64,000 nt of DNA from Azospirillum thermophilum. Its GTDB lineage: Bacteria; Pseudomonadota; Alphaproteobacteria; Azospirillales; Azospirillaceae. Location: contig NZ_CP029353.1 in NCBI RefSeq assembly GCF_003130795.1, forward strand, positions 2,123,501-2,187,500. The letters are read 5' to 3'. The notes below the pieces were generated by a model. The model was given only the letters and a program-made list of their open reading frames with translations, made no database searches and was not told the DNA's origin. Within the stretch, counting starts at the first letter, position 1; every line of letters begins with the position of its first letter. Position numbers and translations under genes: made by a program. Shown here one piece after another: positions 9,129-18,873 of this stretch.

Positions 9129-9377
9129 CGGCCCCGCGGCATTCCGCAGCGTTACGTTGCCTTCGCGCATCCCACCCCCCTCCGGTCAAAGAACGGCAGA
9201 ACGCCGGCAGGCCGGCCCGTCTTCAGGAACTGTGCGCACAACCGGGAAGCTCCGGAACAGGGCACCGCAATGACGCCTTGACCCGCCAATCAAAATTGAG
9301 CCTTTATTTCGAAGGATCGGCGGCGGAAACTTGATTCGGCAAACCTCATTGAAGCAGCCACAACAATTCTGCTGCCC

Positions 9378-9412
9378 GATCATTATGAAGTTGCCCGATA
9401 TCGGCAATGATC
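9378..9412. promoter_or_regulatory. Nested inverted repeats upstream of the chemoreceptor gene
   Basis: GATCATT and AATGATC form perfect 7-bp outer arms, with TTGCC/GGCAA arms nested inside them, centred 61 bases before the receptor start. It could be a regulator-binding site or an RNA hairpin. The rest of the 327-base gap 9129-9455 shows no convincing gene. Confidence 0.4.
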
Positions 9413-9455
9413 ATCCGCGCAACCGGACATGGCCGCGCAACCGGCCGGAGGCATC

Positions 9456-11141
9456 ATGAAGGGCTTTCGCGATCTTTCGCTCACCGTCAAGGTGGCCGTG
9501 CTGCTCACCCTGATGGCGGCACTTTCGGGCGGGCTCACGATCGCCTCCCTCCTGCGCATGGGGGAGATCGACCGGAGCTACAGCGACCTCATCGACCGTG
9601 ACAGCGACGGGGTGAAGTGGCTGTCCCGGGTGAACTCGACGCTCAATGCGATCGGCCTGGAGAGCTATCGCATGATCGCCGAGACCGATCCGGCGATCAT
9701 CCGCAAGAGCATCGACGCCGCCGCGGACGAGCTGAGAACCTTCCAGGAGCGGGTCGACAAGGTGCGCCGGGCGCTGCCGGCCATGGAGGCCGAGCTGCAG
9801 GCGGTGTCGCAGTCCTTCCTGCCCATCATCCGGACCATGCCGGACCTGCAGCGCCTCGCCCTGGCGAATGACGACGCAGCCGCCATGACCCTGATGCGGC
9901 AGGGGTTCACGCCGGCGTACGGCGACGTCCGCGCGAAGGTCCGTGCCCTGCTGTCGCGGGCGGAAGCCGACATGCAGGCAAGCTCGGACCAGGTCACGGC
10001 GACCTACGAGTCGGCCCGGTTCTGGACGCTCGCCGTCGGCGGCCTCGGCATCCCGGCCTGCTTCGGCCTCGCCCTCGCCGTCATGCGGATGGGGGTCTCG
10101 CGCCCCTTCCTTTCGCTGCGCGACCGCATGGAGCGCCTGTCCCGGCATGAGATGGAGGTCGAGATCCAGGGGCTGGACCGGAGGGACGAGGTCGGCGCGA
10201 TGGCCAGGGCCGTCCAGGTCTTCAAGGACGGATTGATCGAGGCCGGGCGGCTGGCCGCCGCCCAGTCCGCCGAACAGGCCGCCAAGCTGCGCCGGACCGA
10301 GGCGATCGAACGCCTGATCCGCGACTTCGACCAGCAGGTGGCCGCAGTGCTGCGCGTGGTGTCGGCGGCGGCGGCGGAGCTGGACTCCACCGCCCGCCAC
10401 ATGGTGGAGACCGCCGGACGCAGCAGCGATCAGGCGGTGTCGGCGGCAGAGGTTTCCCGCCAGACCAGCGCGAATGTCCAGACGGTCGCCAGCGCCACCG
10501 AGGAAATGAGCAGCTCCATCGGCGAAATCAGTTCCCAGGTGACCCGTTCGGCCAGCATCGCCTCGCAGGCGGTCGACGAGGCCGGCAGGACCACCGACAC
10601 CGTCCGCGGCCTGGCCGACGCCGCACAGCGGATCGGCGCGGTCGTCCAGCTCATCTCGACCATCGCCGGCCAGACCAACCTGCTGGCGCTGAACGCCACC
10701 ATCGAGGCGGCGCGGGCCGGCGAGGCCGGCAAGGGCTTCGCCGTCGTCGCCAACGAGGTCAAGAGTCTCGCCAGCCAGACCGCCCGGGCCACCGAGGAGA
10801 TCGCCGGACAGGTCGGCGGCATCCAGGCGGCGACGGAAAACGCCGTGCAGGCCATCGACGGGATCAGCGGGACCATCTCGACGATCAACGACATCTCGGC
10901 ATCCATCGCCGCGGCGATCGAGGAGCAGGGGGCGGCGACCGCGGAAATCTCCCGCAACATCCAGCAGGCCGCCGCCGGCACCGGAGAGGTGACGGCCACC
11001 ATCGTCGGCGTGACGGAGGCCGCGGAGGAGACCGGCACCGCCGCCGCGAAGGTGCGCGCCGCGGCCGGCAGCCTGTCGGAACAGGCCGACAGCCTGCGCC
11101 GGAACGTCGAGGGCTTCCTGACGGCCATCAAGGCGGCCTGA
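9456..11141 (+). CDS. Methyl-accepting chemotaxis protein
   Basis: 561 residues. The start at 9456 follows GGAGG and begins [12 protein letters not shown] just before the first membrane span (about 14-32). A periplasmic four-helix-type sensor region runs to a second span (about 190-210), then a HAMP region ([16 protein letters not shown] and following) and a long cytoplasmic coiled coil. The signalling tip is intact: [20 protein letters not shown] near residue 420. No C-terminal CheR-binding pentapeptide is seen. The ligand cannot be inferred; there are no che genes nearby. Confidence 0.93.
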   Translation: MKGFRDLSLTVKVAVLLTLMAALSGGLTIASLLRMGEIDRSYSDLIDRDSDGVKWLSRVNSTLNAIGLESYRMIAETDPAIIRKSIDAAADELRTFQERVDKVRRALPAMEAELQAVSQSFLPIIRTMPDLQRLALANDDAAAMTLMRQGFTPAYGDVRAKVRALLSRAEADMQASSDQVTATYESARFWTLAVGGLGIPACFGLALAVMRMGVSRPFLSLRDRMERLSRHEMEVEIQGLDRRDEVGAMARAVQVFKDGLIEAGRLAAAQSAEQAAKLRRTEAIERLIRDFDQQVAAVLRVVSAAAAELDSTARHMVETAGRSSDQAVSAAEVSRQTSANVQTVASATEEMSSSIGEISSQVTRSASIASQAVDEAGRTTDTVRGLADAAQRIGAVVQLISTIAGQTNLLALNATIEAARAGEAGKGFAVVANEVKSLASQTARATEEIAGQVGGIQAATENAVQAIDGISGTISTINDISASIAAAIEEQGAATAEISRNIQQAAAGTGEVTATIVGVTEAAEETGTAAAKVRAAAGSLSEQADSLRRNVEGFLTAIKAA

Positions 11142-11147
11142 GCCGCC

Positions 11148-13940
11148 TCACCAGCCCCGCAGGAACTCCGCCGTCTCGTCCACCGCCTGCTTCAGGCCGA
11201 CGCGGCGGACCTCCACCCCCTCGGGGAAGGCGCCGAACAGCCGGCTCGGCATCATGGGGTCGAGCAGGACGAAGACGCCGGTGTCGTCGGCCCGCCGCAC
11301 CAGCCGGCCGAAGGCCTGCTTCAGCCGCAGCCGGGCGATCATGTCCTCGTAGCGGCGGCGGCCGAAGGCGTCGCGGCGGGCGCGGTGCAGGATGTCGGGG
11401 CGCGGCCAGGGCACGCGGTCGAACACGATCAGCCGCAGGCTCCGCCCCGGCACGTCCACCCCGTCGCGCACCGCGTCGGTGCCGAGCAGGCAGGCGTGCT
11501 CCTCGTTGCGGAAGATGTCGATGAGCGTCGAGACGTCGAGCGGATCGACATGCTGGGCATGCAGCGGCACGCCCGCCACCTCCAGCGGCTCGACGATGCG
11601 GTCGTAGACGGCGCGCAGCCGGCTGATCGCGGTGAACAGGCCGAGCCCGCCGCCGCCCGCCGCCAGGAACAGCGACCGGTAGGCCGCCGCCACCTGCCCC
11701 AGATCGTCCTTGCGCACGTCGGTCACCACCATGACCCGGGTGTTGCGCGGATAGTCGAAGGGCGACGGCACCTGGGCGCGGATCGCCGGGCGCGGCAGGT
11801 GGCTGGCGCCGCTGCGGTCCTCGGCCGCCCGCCAGTCCTGCTCCACGTCGCCCGTCCCGTCGGTCAGGGTGGCGGAGGTCACGACGATGCCGTGGGCCGG
11901 GCCGGCCAGCGCCTCGGCGAAGGGAACGGTCGGGTCGATCCAGTGGCGGTAGAGCCCGACATCGACGTCGCGCCCGTCGATGCGCTCCACGGCGAACCAG
12001 TCGACGAAGGCGGGCGGCGTCTCCACCGGCAGGCTGCGCAGCATGGCGCGCCAGCCCTCCACCGTCATCACGCCGCGGCGCTGCAGGCTGCGCGACAGGG
12101 CGTCGATGCGCCGCCGCTGGTCGGGATCGAGCTGCTCCCCCTCGTCCTCCAGCCGCTTGGCGAGGCGGCGGGCCAGCCCGGCGATCGGCTCCGACAGGCG
12201 GGACAGCGCCTCCTCCAGCGCCGTGGCCGCCTCCAGCAGCCCGTCGACCGGATAGCCCTTGTCGGCCTCCAGGCTGTAGGGCGTGCCCTGCCCGTTGGTG
12301 CGGGCATGGACCTGCTGCCGGGCATGGAGCAGGAAGCGCTCGGTCGGCCCCTGGGGATTGTCGGCGGACAGCCGGGCGTTCCAGCCGTCGCCGGGCAGCA
12401 CGCGGGCGCCCATCAGCACGGCGTCGAGCAGGGCCAGCGCCTCCTCGTCGTTCGCCACCAGGTCCTCCAGCCGGCGCTTCAGGCCGCGCGCCCGGCTGCG
12501 GCCGCCCTCCTCCGCCCCCAGCAGCCAGCGCCGCAGCTCCTGCGTCTCGCGCCCGGTCAGATGGCCGCAGAAGGCGCTGTCCGCCGCGTCGAAGACATGG
12601 TGCCCCTCGTCGAAGACATAGCGGCTGGGCAGGGTCGCGTCCTCGCCGCCGCCCAGCGCCGCCTGCACCATGACCAGCGCGTGGTTGGCGATGACGATGT
12701 CGGCCTTGCGGGCACGGCGGATGCTCTTCTCGATGAAGCAGCGGCTGTAATGGTCGCAGGCGGAGAAGATGCACTCGCCCCGCCGGTCGGCCAGCCCCAG
12801 CGTCCGTCCCCGCCCGGCGATGTCGACCAGCCAGCCGGGGAAGTCGCCGCCGGTCATGTCGCCGTCGCGCGTCGCCGCCGCCCAGCGCGCCATCAGCCCG
12901 ACGCCGATGGCGTGGTGCGGCTGGAACGTCATGGCGCGGATCGCGTCCTCCAGGTTCAGCAGGCAGAGGTAGTTCTCCCGCCCCTTGCGCAGCACGACCT
13001 TGCGCGCCTTGGTCGCCGGTTCCGGATAGAGCCGGTCGAGCTCGGCGTCGATCTGGTGCTGCAGGTTGCGGGTGTAGGTGGAGATCCAGACGGTGCCGCC
13101 GTTCTTCTCCGCCCACACCGTGGCGGGGGCGAGATAGCCCAGCGTCTTGCCGACGCCCGTCCCGGCCTCGGCCAGCACGACGGTCGGGCTGTCCGGCGCC
13201 GGACGCGGGGCGAAGGCGGCGGAGACGGCGCTGGAATAGTCGGCCTGCTGCGGCCGCGGCTCCGCGACCTTGCCGGGCACGGAGGAGGCGAGCATCTGGG
13301 CGAGGCGCCGCCGCGCCTCCTCCGGATCGACCGGATGATGGGCGGGCGGCGGCTCCGGCGGCCCCTCCTGCCATTCCTTGATGCGCGACCACACCCTGAG
13401 GCCGGCGCGCGCGCCCGCCTTGTCCGGCCCCTCCGGCCTGCCCAGCGCCGCCAGCACGGCCGGCGCCCACAGCCAGCCGGCGCGCCCCATCTCCCAGGCG
13501 AAGGCGACGGGGTCGGAGGCCTCCTCCCGCCCGGGCTCGGTCAGCATGGCGAGCAGCCGCCGCACCGCGCGCTGCAGCGCCAGCGCGTCGCTCTCCAGCC
13601 CGTCGGGGACCGGCAGGTCCAGCGCCTCGGCCAGCCCGCGCGGCGTCGGCACGCAGAAGCGCGCCGGCCGCACGAAGGCGAACAGCTCCAGCACGTCGAA
13701 GGCCGCGACGGCGTCCAGCCCCAGCCGGCGGGTGAAGGCCCGGCCGTGGCAGATCAGCGGCGGCTGCCGCCGCACCCGCATCGCCGCGGCGGCCAGGGTC
13801 AGCTCCTCCACCTCGCCGTCCGGCGACAGCGCCACGACCTGCCGCGCGCCGGCCACCATGGCGGGCGCATCGTCCAACGAGGCTGTGGCGGGAAAGCCGG
13901 AGGCCAGCGGACCGGAATTCGGGACCGACGTCATATCCAT
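11148..13940 (-). CDS. DinG/XPD-type ATP-dependent DNA helicase
   Basis: 930 residues, superfamily 2 helicase with an iron-sulfur domain. Walker A is AEAGTGVGKT near residue 260; cysteines in CIFSACDHYSRC, with an earlier Cys in NYLCLLNL, would hold the 4Fe-4S cluster; the Walker B box is DEGHH; motif VI is QAFGRLVRR near the C terminus. The family unwinds DNA with 5'-3' polarity during repair. I start at ATG 13940; an open frame extends upstream to 14180 but runs antisense to the next gene. The first 230 residues are Ala-rich and not clearly a known nuclease domain. Tail-to-tail with the chemoreceptor gene, six bases apart. Confidence 0.88.
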   Translation of the reverse strand: MDMTSVPNSGPLASGFPATASLDDAPAMVAGARQVVALSPDGEVEELTLAAAAMRVRRQPPLICHGRAFTRRLGLDAVAAFDVLELFAFVRPARFCVPTPRGLAEALDLPVPDGLESDALALQRAVRRLLAMLTEPGREEASDPVAFAWEMGRAGWLWAPAVLAALGRPEGPDKAGARAGLRVWSRIKEWQEGPPEPPPAHHPVDPEEARRRLAQMLASSVPGKVAEPRPQQADYSSAVSAAFAPRPAPDSPTVVLAEAGTGVGKTLGYLAPATVWAEKNGGTVWISTYTRNLQHQIDAELDRLYPEPATKARKVVLRKGRENYLCLLNLEDAIRAMTFQPHHAIGVGLMARWAAATRDGDMTGGDFPGWLVDIAGRGRTLGLADRRGECIFSACDHYSRCFIEKSIRRARKADIVIANHALVMVQAALGGGEDATLPSRYVFDEGHHVFDAADSAFCGHLTGRETQELRRWLLGAEEGGRSRARGLKRRLEDLVANDEEALALLDAVLMGARVLPGDGWNARLSADNPQGPTERFLLHARQQVHARTNGQGTPYSLEADKGYPVDGLLEAATALEEALSRLSEPIAGLARRLAKRLEDEGEQLDPDQRRRIDALSRSLQRRGVMTVEGWRAMLRSLPVETPPAFVDWFAVERIDGRDVDVGLYRHWIDPTVPFAEALAGPAHGIVVTSATLTDGTGDVEQDWRAAEDRSGASHLPRPAIRAQVPSPFDYPRNTRVMVVTDVRKDDLGQVAAAYRSLFLAAGGGGLGLFTAISRLRAVYDRIVEPLEVAGVPLHAQHVDPLDVSTLIDIFRNEEHACLLGTDAVRDGVDVPGRSLRLIVFDRVPWPRPDILHRARRDAFGRRRYEDMIARLRLKQAFGRLVRRADDTGVFVLLDPMMPSRLFGAFPEGVEVRRVGLKQAVDETAEFLRGW

Positions 13941-13947
13941 GCGACGC

Positions 13948-13953
13948 AGTATA
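13948..13953 (-). promoter_or_regulatory. Possible -10 element for the helicase gene
   Basis: On the minus strand TATACT stands seven bases before the helicase ATG, with no Shine-Dalgarno sequence between. If used, the transcript would begin almost at the start codon (leaderless). No matching -35 is obvious, so this is tentative. Confidence 0.25.
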
Positions 13954-14073
13954 GGGTGGGCGGGCGCGGCAAAGCGAGCGCGGCGAACAAACACGGCACG
14001 GCCTTCGACGGGTCCCGCCGGAAACGGGAATTTCTTTCCGGATATGCAACGCACCGCGCTACTGTGCCGGCGC

Positions 14074-14493
14074 ATGCCATCGGATGGACATGCCGCCCGG
14101 TTGCCGGAGTTCGCAGTGCAGGAGTTTCTCGAGTCCGATGCCTCGGGCGTCGTCGTCGTGGCGCGGCTTCCCGCGGACATCCAGTCCTGGCTGGGCGCGA
14201 AGACGACCCGCGTCTTCCTGTCCTCCGAGACGCGCGACAGCCACAGGAAGCATGGGTGGAGCGCCGGGGACTTCGCCCATCTGCAAGCCCTCCTCGATCA
14301 TGGCGAGGTGCGGACGGACCGCGACCGTCACGTGGTGGTGGCCCATCTGGATGGGAAATGGCGCTACGCGGCGCTCAAGGTCACGGAAGACCGGCGGGAA
14401 GTCTATCTGGCGTCCTTCCGCGTGATGCGGAAGAAGCAGGTCTTCGACTTCTCCAGGAAAGGCGATCTTGTCAGGAAGGGGCGACCGGTTTAG
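14074..14493 (+). CDS. Hypothetical protein, possible PBECR nuclease-like fold
   Basis: 139 residues. The central part (WLGAKTTRVFLSSETRDSH, then KHGWSAGDFAHLQALLDHG) and the tail YLASFRVMRKKQV resemble, by eye, the PBECR (phage Barnase-EndoU-ColicinE5/D-RelE-like nuclease) domains found in phage head proteins and toxins: an LSsET..kH motif, an x-strand-rich core and a basic end. No phage gene and no obvious immunity gene sit beside it. The start is uncertain: ATG 14074 and an upstream in-frame ATG 14044 both lack a clear ribosome site. The gene runs divergently from the helicase and toward mtgA. Confidence 0.6.
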   Translation: MPSDGHAARLPEFAVQEFLESDASGVVVVARLPADIQSWLGAKTTRVFLSSETRDSHRKHGWSAGDFAHLQALLDHGEVRTDRDRHVVVAHLDGKWRYAALKVTEDRREVYLASFRVMRKKQVFDFSRKGDLVRKGRPV

Positions 14494-14657
14494 GGCGTTG
14501 GCCTGGGAGCGAAGCGCCCCAGCGGACCCGAAGGCTACCCGGCATCGCAATAATTTTCGCCAACGCCCTGATATGCGATATAGCCCTCTTCCGGCTTCCG
14601 ATCAAGAGAACCGCAGATCGGCAAGCTTCGGACACAGGGGCGACGAAGCAAGGCCGG

Positions 14658-15341
14658 ATGATGGTGCGCAGGCTGTTGCGGTGGGTGGTGGCCGGCGTGC
14701 TCGGCCTGATGGCCGTTTCGGTGGCCTGGGTCCTGCTCTACCGGGTGGCGCCGGTGCCGGCGACGCCGCTGATGCTGATCCGGGCGGCCGGCGGTTCCGG
14801 CCTCGACCGCGAGTGGCGGCCGCTCTCCGCGGTCTCCCCGCATCTCGTCCGCGCGGTGATCGCGTCGGAGGACACCGCCTTCTGCCGCCACGGCGGCTTC
14901 GACTGGGACGCCATCCAGTCGGCCCTGGAGGAGAACGAGGACGGCGCCTCGCTGAAGGGCGGCAGCACCATCAGCCAGCAGACCGCCAAGAACGCCTTCC
15001 TGTGGCCCGACCGCACCTGGATCCGCAAGGGGGCGGAGGCCTGGTTCACGCTGCTGGTCGAGACGCTGTGGACCAAGCGCCGCATCCTCGAGGTCTATCT
15101 GAACATCGTGGAGTGGGACGACGGGGTCTATGGCGCCGAGGCCGCGGCCCGCCACCATTTCCGCAAGCCGGCCGCCGCCCTGACCCGGCGCGAGGCGGCG
15201 CTGCTCGCCGTGGTGCTGCCCAGCCCGCGGAGCTGGTCGCCCTCCAGCCCCGGTCCCTATGTCGCGCGGCGCGCCGGCATCATCGACCGGCGCATGGCGC
15301 TGGTCGAGCGGGACGGGCTGGCCGACTGCGCCCTGCGGTAA
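14658..15341 (+). CDS. mtgA: Monofunctional peptidoglycan glycosyltransferase
   Basis: 227 residues, the usual length. One N-terminal membrane span (about 8-28) is followed by a single GT51 domain that polymerises lipid II into glycan strands. The catalytic Glu lies in VIASEDTAFCRHGGFDWDAI near residue 75, followed by GGSTISQQTAKNAFLW and RRILEVYLNIVEWDDGVYG. No transpeptidase domain follows. Two adjacent ATGs (14658, 14661) are possible. A bifunctional class A enzyme is encoded at 49.2 kb, so this one likely has an auxiliary role. Confidence 0.93.
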   Translation: MMVRRLLRWVVAGVLGLMAVSVAWVLLYRVAPVPATPLMLIRAAGGSGLDREWRPLSAVSPHLVRAVIASEDTAFCRHGGFDWDAIQSALEENEDGASLKGGSTISQQTAKNAFLWPDRTWIRKGAEAWFTLLVETLWTKRRILEVYLNIVEWDDGVYGAEAAARHHFRKPAAALTRREAALLAVVLPSPRSWSPSSPGPYVARRAGIIDRRMALVERDGLADCALR

Positions 15342-15347
15342 CCCCCG

Positions 15348-15856
15348 TCAGATCCCCGGATCCGTCCGGCCCGTCAGCACGTCGCCGATCAGGACGGCGA
15401 TCGCCTGGGCATAGGAGAGGTCGGCGGCGGTCCACTCCCGCCCGGCGCCGCACTGCTCACAGCAGAGGATGCCGACCGGCGCGTTGCCGGCGGCGACGAT
15501 CATGTCCAGCAGGCTGTGGACGTCGTTCGGCTCGAAGTAGGACTCGGTGAAGCCCCTGGTCGCCGGATGGGTGCGGGCATCCGGCGCCACGACCCGCGAT
15601 CCGTTGCCCAGCGCACGGAAATAGTCGGGAAGACCGCGCGCTCCATCACGGTGCCGTGGCTGTGCCGCCCCTGCCGGACATCGAACAGGTTCAGGCACAG
15701 GATCCGGTCGCCGTCCTCGCTGAACCGCCAGACGCTGGCCCGCGTCGCCCGCAGATGCCCGACCATGTCGGTACAGGCGGCCTTCCAGACCTCCCCGGAG
15801 GTGGCATGGCCCAGACGATGGCCAAGAACGGCGGCTTGAGTATTCTCCATGACCAC
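15348..15856 (-). pseudogene. GAF-domain protein gene, one frameshift
   Basis: Two overlapping minus-strand frames join into one GAF-like protein. The first starts MVMENTQAAVLGHRLGHATS and runs through RASVWRFSEDGDRILCLNLF to ERAVFP; the second continues DYFRALGNGSRVVAPDARTH and ends at 15348 after VGILCCEQCGAGREWTAADL. One missing base in the CCC at 15627-15629 (minus-strand TTCCCGAC) would restore a protein of about 169 residues. GAF domains bind small ligands; here there is no output domain, so the role is unknown. A base-calling error is as likely as real decay. Confidence 0.75.
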
Positions 15857-15981
15857 GGGATCCGGATAGTCGGCGGTGATGGAAGGACGCTAGCCAAGCT
15901 CTCCGGGCATTTCCATGGTCTTTGTAAGGTTACGGGCCGTTTACTTACCTGCCTTTAAGAATTCGTCACCTTTGGTTGATC

Positions 15982-16305
15982 TCAGGCGTGTCCGCCCGCC
16001 AGATTCAGGCTGACGACGCCGGCGACGATCAGCAGGATGCCCGCCACCTTCATCAGCGAGAGCTCCTCGCCGAACAGCAGGATGCCGATTGCGGCGATGG
16101 CCGCGGTGCCGGCCGCCGACCAGACCGCATAGGCGACGCCCACCTCGATCGTCCGCAGCGCCTGGGCCAGCAGGCCGAAGGCCGCGACGTAGCAGACCAC
16201 CACCGTCGCCGCCGGCCACAGCCGCGTCATGCCGTCCGACAGCTTCAGGGCCGAGGTGCCGACGATTTCGAACAGGATGGCGAGGGTCAGGTAAAGCCAG
16301 CTCAT
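15982..16305 (-). CDS. Small multidrug resistance (SMR) family efflux protein
   Basis: 107 residues, four membrane helices, no soluble domain. The membrane-embedded glutamate essential for proton/drug coupling is present in LAILFEIVGTSALKLSDG near residue 13; GVAYAVWSAAGTA and the final helix ILLIVAGVVSLNL are standard. The start at 16305 gives the canonical MSWLYLTLAILFE. Members export quaternary ammonium compounds, guanidinium or polyamines; the paired-gene form of SMR is not seen, so a homodimer is likely. Confidence 0.9.
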   Translation of the reverse strand: MSWLYLTLAILFEIVGTSALKLSDGMTRLWPAATVVVCYVAAFGLLAQALRTIEVGVAYAVWSAAGTAAIAAIGILLFGEELSLMKVAGILLIVAGVVSLNLAGGHA

Positions 16306-16565
16306 GGGGGCGATCCAAGCTCGTGTTGCGCCGGCACCATGGGACCGCGGCGGGGCGTTCGGCAAGTGCGTCCTTTGCAGCCCGAGACGCCGGCCTGTCC
16401 GGCCATGGAAGCGCGGGGCATCGTTCCGCTTGCGTTCTTGCTCCGTCCGAAGCGCCCCGCTAGACTGCGGCGATCATCGCCCGCACCATGATCCTCCCCG
16501 CCCGGCGTCGTCGGGCCGGCGGTCCCGCCATGTCGCGGGACAGGCCGTGGCACCCGGGTGCAGGC

Positions 16566-16607
16566 GGCCCGGTGCGGGTGGCCCGGTGCGGGTGGCCCGG
16601 TGCGATT
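16566..16607 (+). repeat. Three tandem copies of a 14-bp unit
   Basis: GGCCCGGTGCGGGT occurs twice in exact tandem, then once with the last three bases changed to ATT. It lies in the 561-base gap between the SMR gene and lysS (16306-16866), in which no coding frame looks real. Confidence 0.85.
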
Positions 16608-16694
16608 GGGATTGTGCAGAGGGCGCACGATGGATGCGGGCGAATGGTCCCGGACAAGCCGTTGATCCGGAACCGGAAACCCCGCTTCGGCACC

Positions 16695-16722
16695 ATTGTG
16701 CGGGAAATGGTCTCCGCACAAT
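16695..16722. promoter_or_regulatory. Dyad ATTGTGCGG / CCGCACAAT upstream of lysS
   Basis: Perfect 9-bp inverted arms with a ten-base spacer, 145 bases before the lysS start. The spacing of the half-sites (19 bases centre to centre) suits a dimeric regulator about two helical turns apart. A related TTGTGCA dyad precedes the MocR gene at 31.8 kb. Confidence 0.45.
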
Positions 16723-16866
16723 CCGCTGCAAGACGCCCGGCCCGTCGCGCGACGCCCGGCACCGGCGGCGCGGACGACTCCGGCCGCGGGCTCCAGTTGA
16801 CGCGACGGCCCGCCCGCCCTAGGGTCCGGCGTTTCCTTCCTTATCGGGTGTTGAAAGGGTCCGACG

Positions 16867-18435
16867 ATGACCGGCGAACGGGATTTGGCATTGCAGGCGA
16901 AGGCTTGGCCGTTCGAGGAGGCGCGCAAACTGGCCGCGCGCTTCGCGAAGGCGCCGCCCGCCAAAGGCTATGTCCTGTTCGAGACGGGCTACGGCCCCTC
17001 GGGCCTGCCGCACATCGGCACCTTCGGCGAGGTGGCGCGGACCACCATGGTGCGCCAGGCCTTCCAGCGGATGAGCGACATCCCGACCAAGCTCTTCTGC
17101 TTCTCGGACGACATGGACGGGCTGCGCAAGGTCCCGGACAACGTCCCGAACAAGGATCTCGTGGCCGCCAACCTCGGCAAGCCGCTGACCCAGGTGCCGG
17201 ACCCGTTCGGCACCCACGACAGCTTCGGCGCCCACAACAACGCCCGGCTGCGCGCCTTCCTCGACAGCTTCGGCTTCGAGTACGAGTTCCAGTCCTCCAC
17301 CGACTGGTACAAGTCCGGCCGCTTCGACGAGGCGCTGCTCGGCGTGCTGCGCCGCTATGACGAGATCATGGCGGTGATGCTGCCGACGCTCGGCGAGGAG
17401 CGGCGGGCGACCTACAGCCCCTTCCTTCCCGTCTCGCCCTCCACCGGCCGCGTGCTGCAGGTCCCGGTGCTGGAGCGCGACGTCGACGCCGGCACCATCG
17501 TCTTCCAGGACGAGGACGGCCGGAAGGTGGAGCTGCCGGTCACCGGCGGCCATGTGAAGCTGCAGTGGAAGCCCGACTGGGGCATGCGCTGGCACGCGCT
17601 GGGCGTCGATTACGAGATGTCGGGCAAGGACCTGATCCCCTCGGTCGAGCTGGCGGGCAAGATCTGCCGGATCCTCGGCTCCACCCCGCCGGAGGGCTTC
17701 AACTACGAGCTCTTCCTCGACGACAAGGGCCAGAAGATCTCCAAGTCCAAGGGCAACGGCCTGACCATGGAGGAATGGCTGGCCTACGCCCCGCCGGAAA
17801 GCCTGGCGCTCTACATGTTCCAGAAGCCGAAGTCGGCCAAGCGGCTCTACTTCGACGTCATTCCGCGGGCGGTCGACGAGTACCTCGCCTTCGTCGCCAG
17901 GTTCCCGGCGGAGGAGCCGGCCAAGCAGATCGAGAACCCGGCCTGGCACATCCATGACGGCAAGCCGCCGGCGGTGCGCTCCGACGTGTCGTTCAACCTG
18001 CTCCTCAACCTCGCCGGCGCGGCGAACGCGGAGACCAAGGACGTCATGTGGGGCTTCATCAGCCGCTACGCCCCCGAGGCGACGCCGGAGAACAGCCCCT
18101 TCCTCGACAAGCTGGTCGGCTATGCCGTCCGCTACTACCAGGACCAGGTGAAGCCGACCAAGCAGTACCGCGCCCCGACCGAGGCCGAGCGGGCGGCCCT
18201 GCAGGACCTGCTCGCCAAGCTGGGCGGTCTGCCGGCCGACGCCACGGCCGAGGCGATCCAGAACGAGGTGTTCGAGGTCGGCAAGACCCATGGCTTCACC
18301 GAGCTGCGGGCCTGGTTCCAGGCGCTCTACGAGATCCTGCTGGGCCAGACCACCGGCCCGCGGATGGGCTCCTTCATCCAGCTCTACGGCCTGGAGGAGA
18401 CGAAGGCGCTGATCGCAGGAAAACTGGCGGCCTGA
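16867..18435 (+). CDS. lysS: Class I lysyl-tRNA synthetase
   Basis: 522 residues. This is the class I (archaeal/spirochaete-type) enzyme, also the form used by many alphaproteobacteria, not the class II LysS of enterics. The HIGH-type motif is [13 protein letters not shown] (about 40-52) and the KMSKS-type motif is KISKSKGNG (about residues 294-302). The frame is intact. A long upstream leader with tandem repeats and a dyad suggests regulated expression; a strong terminator follows 22 bases after the stop. Confidence 0.94.
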   Translation: MTGERDLALQAKAWPFEEARKLAARFAKAPPAKGYVLFETGYGPSGLPHIGTFGEVARTTMVRQAFQRMSDIPTKLFCFSDDMDGLRKVPDNVPNKDLVAANLGKPLTQVPDPFGTHDSFGAHNNARLRAFLDSFGFEYEFQSSTDWYKSGRFDEALLGVLRRYDEIMAVMLPTLGEERRATYSPFLPVSPSTGRVLQVPVLERDVDAGTIVFQDEDGRKVELPVTGGHVKLQWKPDWGMRWHALGVDYEMSGKDLIPSVELAGKICRILGSTPPEGFNYELFLDDKGQKISKSKGNGLTMEEWLAYAPPESLALYMFQKPKSAKRLYFDVIPRAVDEYLAFVARFPAEEPAKQIENPAWHIHDGKPPAVRSDVSFNLLLNLAGAANAETKDVMWGFISRYAPEATPENSPFLDKLVGYAVRYYQDQVKPTKQYRAPTEAERAALQDLLAKLGGLPADATAEAIQNEVFEVGKTHGFTELRAWFQALYEILLGQTTGPRMGSFIQLYGLEETKALIAGKLAA

Positions 18436-18456
18436 GCAAGTCCTCGTTGCAAACGG

Positions 18457-18484
18457 AAAGGCGCCGCACGGCGCCTTTTCTGTT
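18457..18484 (+). terminator. Rho-independent terminator of lysS
   Basis: The stem AAAGGCGCC / GGCGCCTTT with a four-base loop is followed by TTTTCTGTTT. Perfect arms and a T-rich tail make this a confident intrinsic terminator. Confidence 0.88.
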
Positions 18485-18663
18485 TCTGCAGGTCAAATTG
18501 CGGTAATGCCAAACAATTTCCGGGGCCATCGGCGGAGCGTTTGACTACCATGCAGGCAGGTGGCTGCATCTCCAGCCTGCGGAACAGGCAATCCTGATCC
18601 GCTTTGCCTTCGGTCATGCAAGGGTCGCACTGCACCTTTGACGAATTGGTAGTACCGGACGCC

Positions 18664-18760
18664 GGGGAAAGGTCATACCTTCTGCCCCGTTACTGCATTT
18701 TGCAGTGCGTTTCCTCCCTAGACTCAAAAGGCCGCTCCCTTCGGATGCGGCCTTTTTTTT
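18664..18760 (+). ncRNA. Candidate small structured RNA ending in an intrinsic terminator
   Basis: The 438-base gap between lysS and the next gene has no good coding frame, yet holds three consecutive stem-loops: GGGG/CCCC enclosing AAGGT-cat-ACCTT (18664-18688), ACTGCA-ttt-TGCAGT (18692-18706), and AAAGGCCGC/GCGGCCTTT with eight Ts (18726-18760). The lysS terminator lies upstream, so the last one must serve a separate transcript. A TTGACG at about 18647 is a possible -35 without a good -10. I could not match it to 6S, SRP RNA or a riboswitch. Confidence 0.45.
18726..18760 (+). terminator. Intrinsic terminator with an eight-T tail
   Basis: The 9-bp perfect stem AAAGGCCGC / GCGGCCTTT carries an eleven-base loop and runs straight into eight Ts. 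There is no coding sequence for 290 bases upstream, so it most likely ends a non-coding transcript. Confidence 0.85.
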
Positions 18761-18873
18761 CGCCGCCGCCGGGACGGCGACCGGGTGGGCGGACCTGTGA
18801 CGGCCGTCACAGCGGAGAAAGATAAAAAGCTCCATAAATTGTCCTTATCCGCAACCCGCCGCGGGAAGACACG

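Noticed and set aside
14059..14550. Minus-strand frame opposite the PBECR-like gene
   Set aside because: The plus-strand frame has the better residue pattern; this one resembles a shadow.
11385..15341. 1318-residue frame across the helicase region and into mtgA
   Set aside because: Only the last 227 residues (mtgA) make sense; the rest is opposite the helicase.
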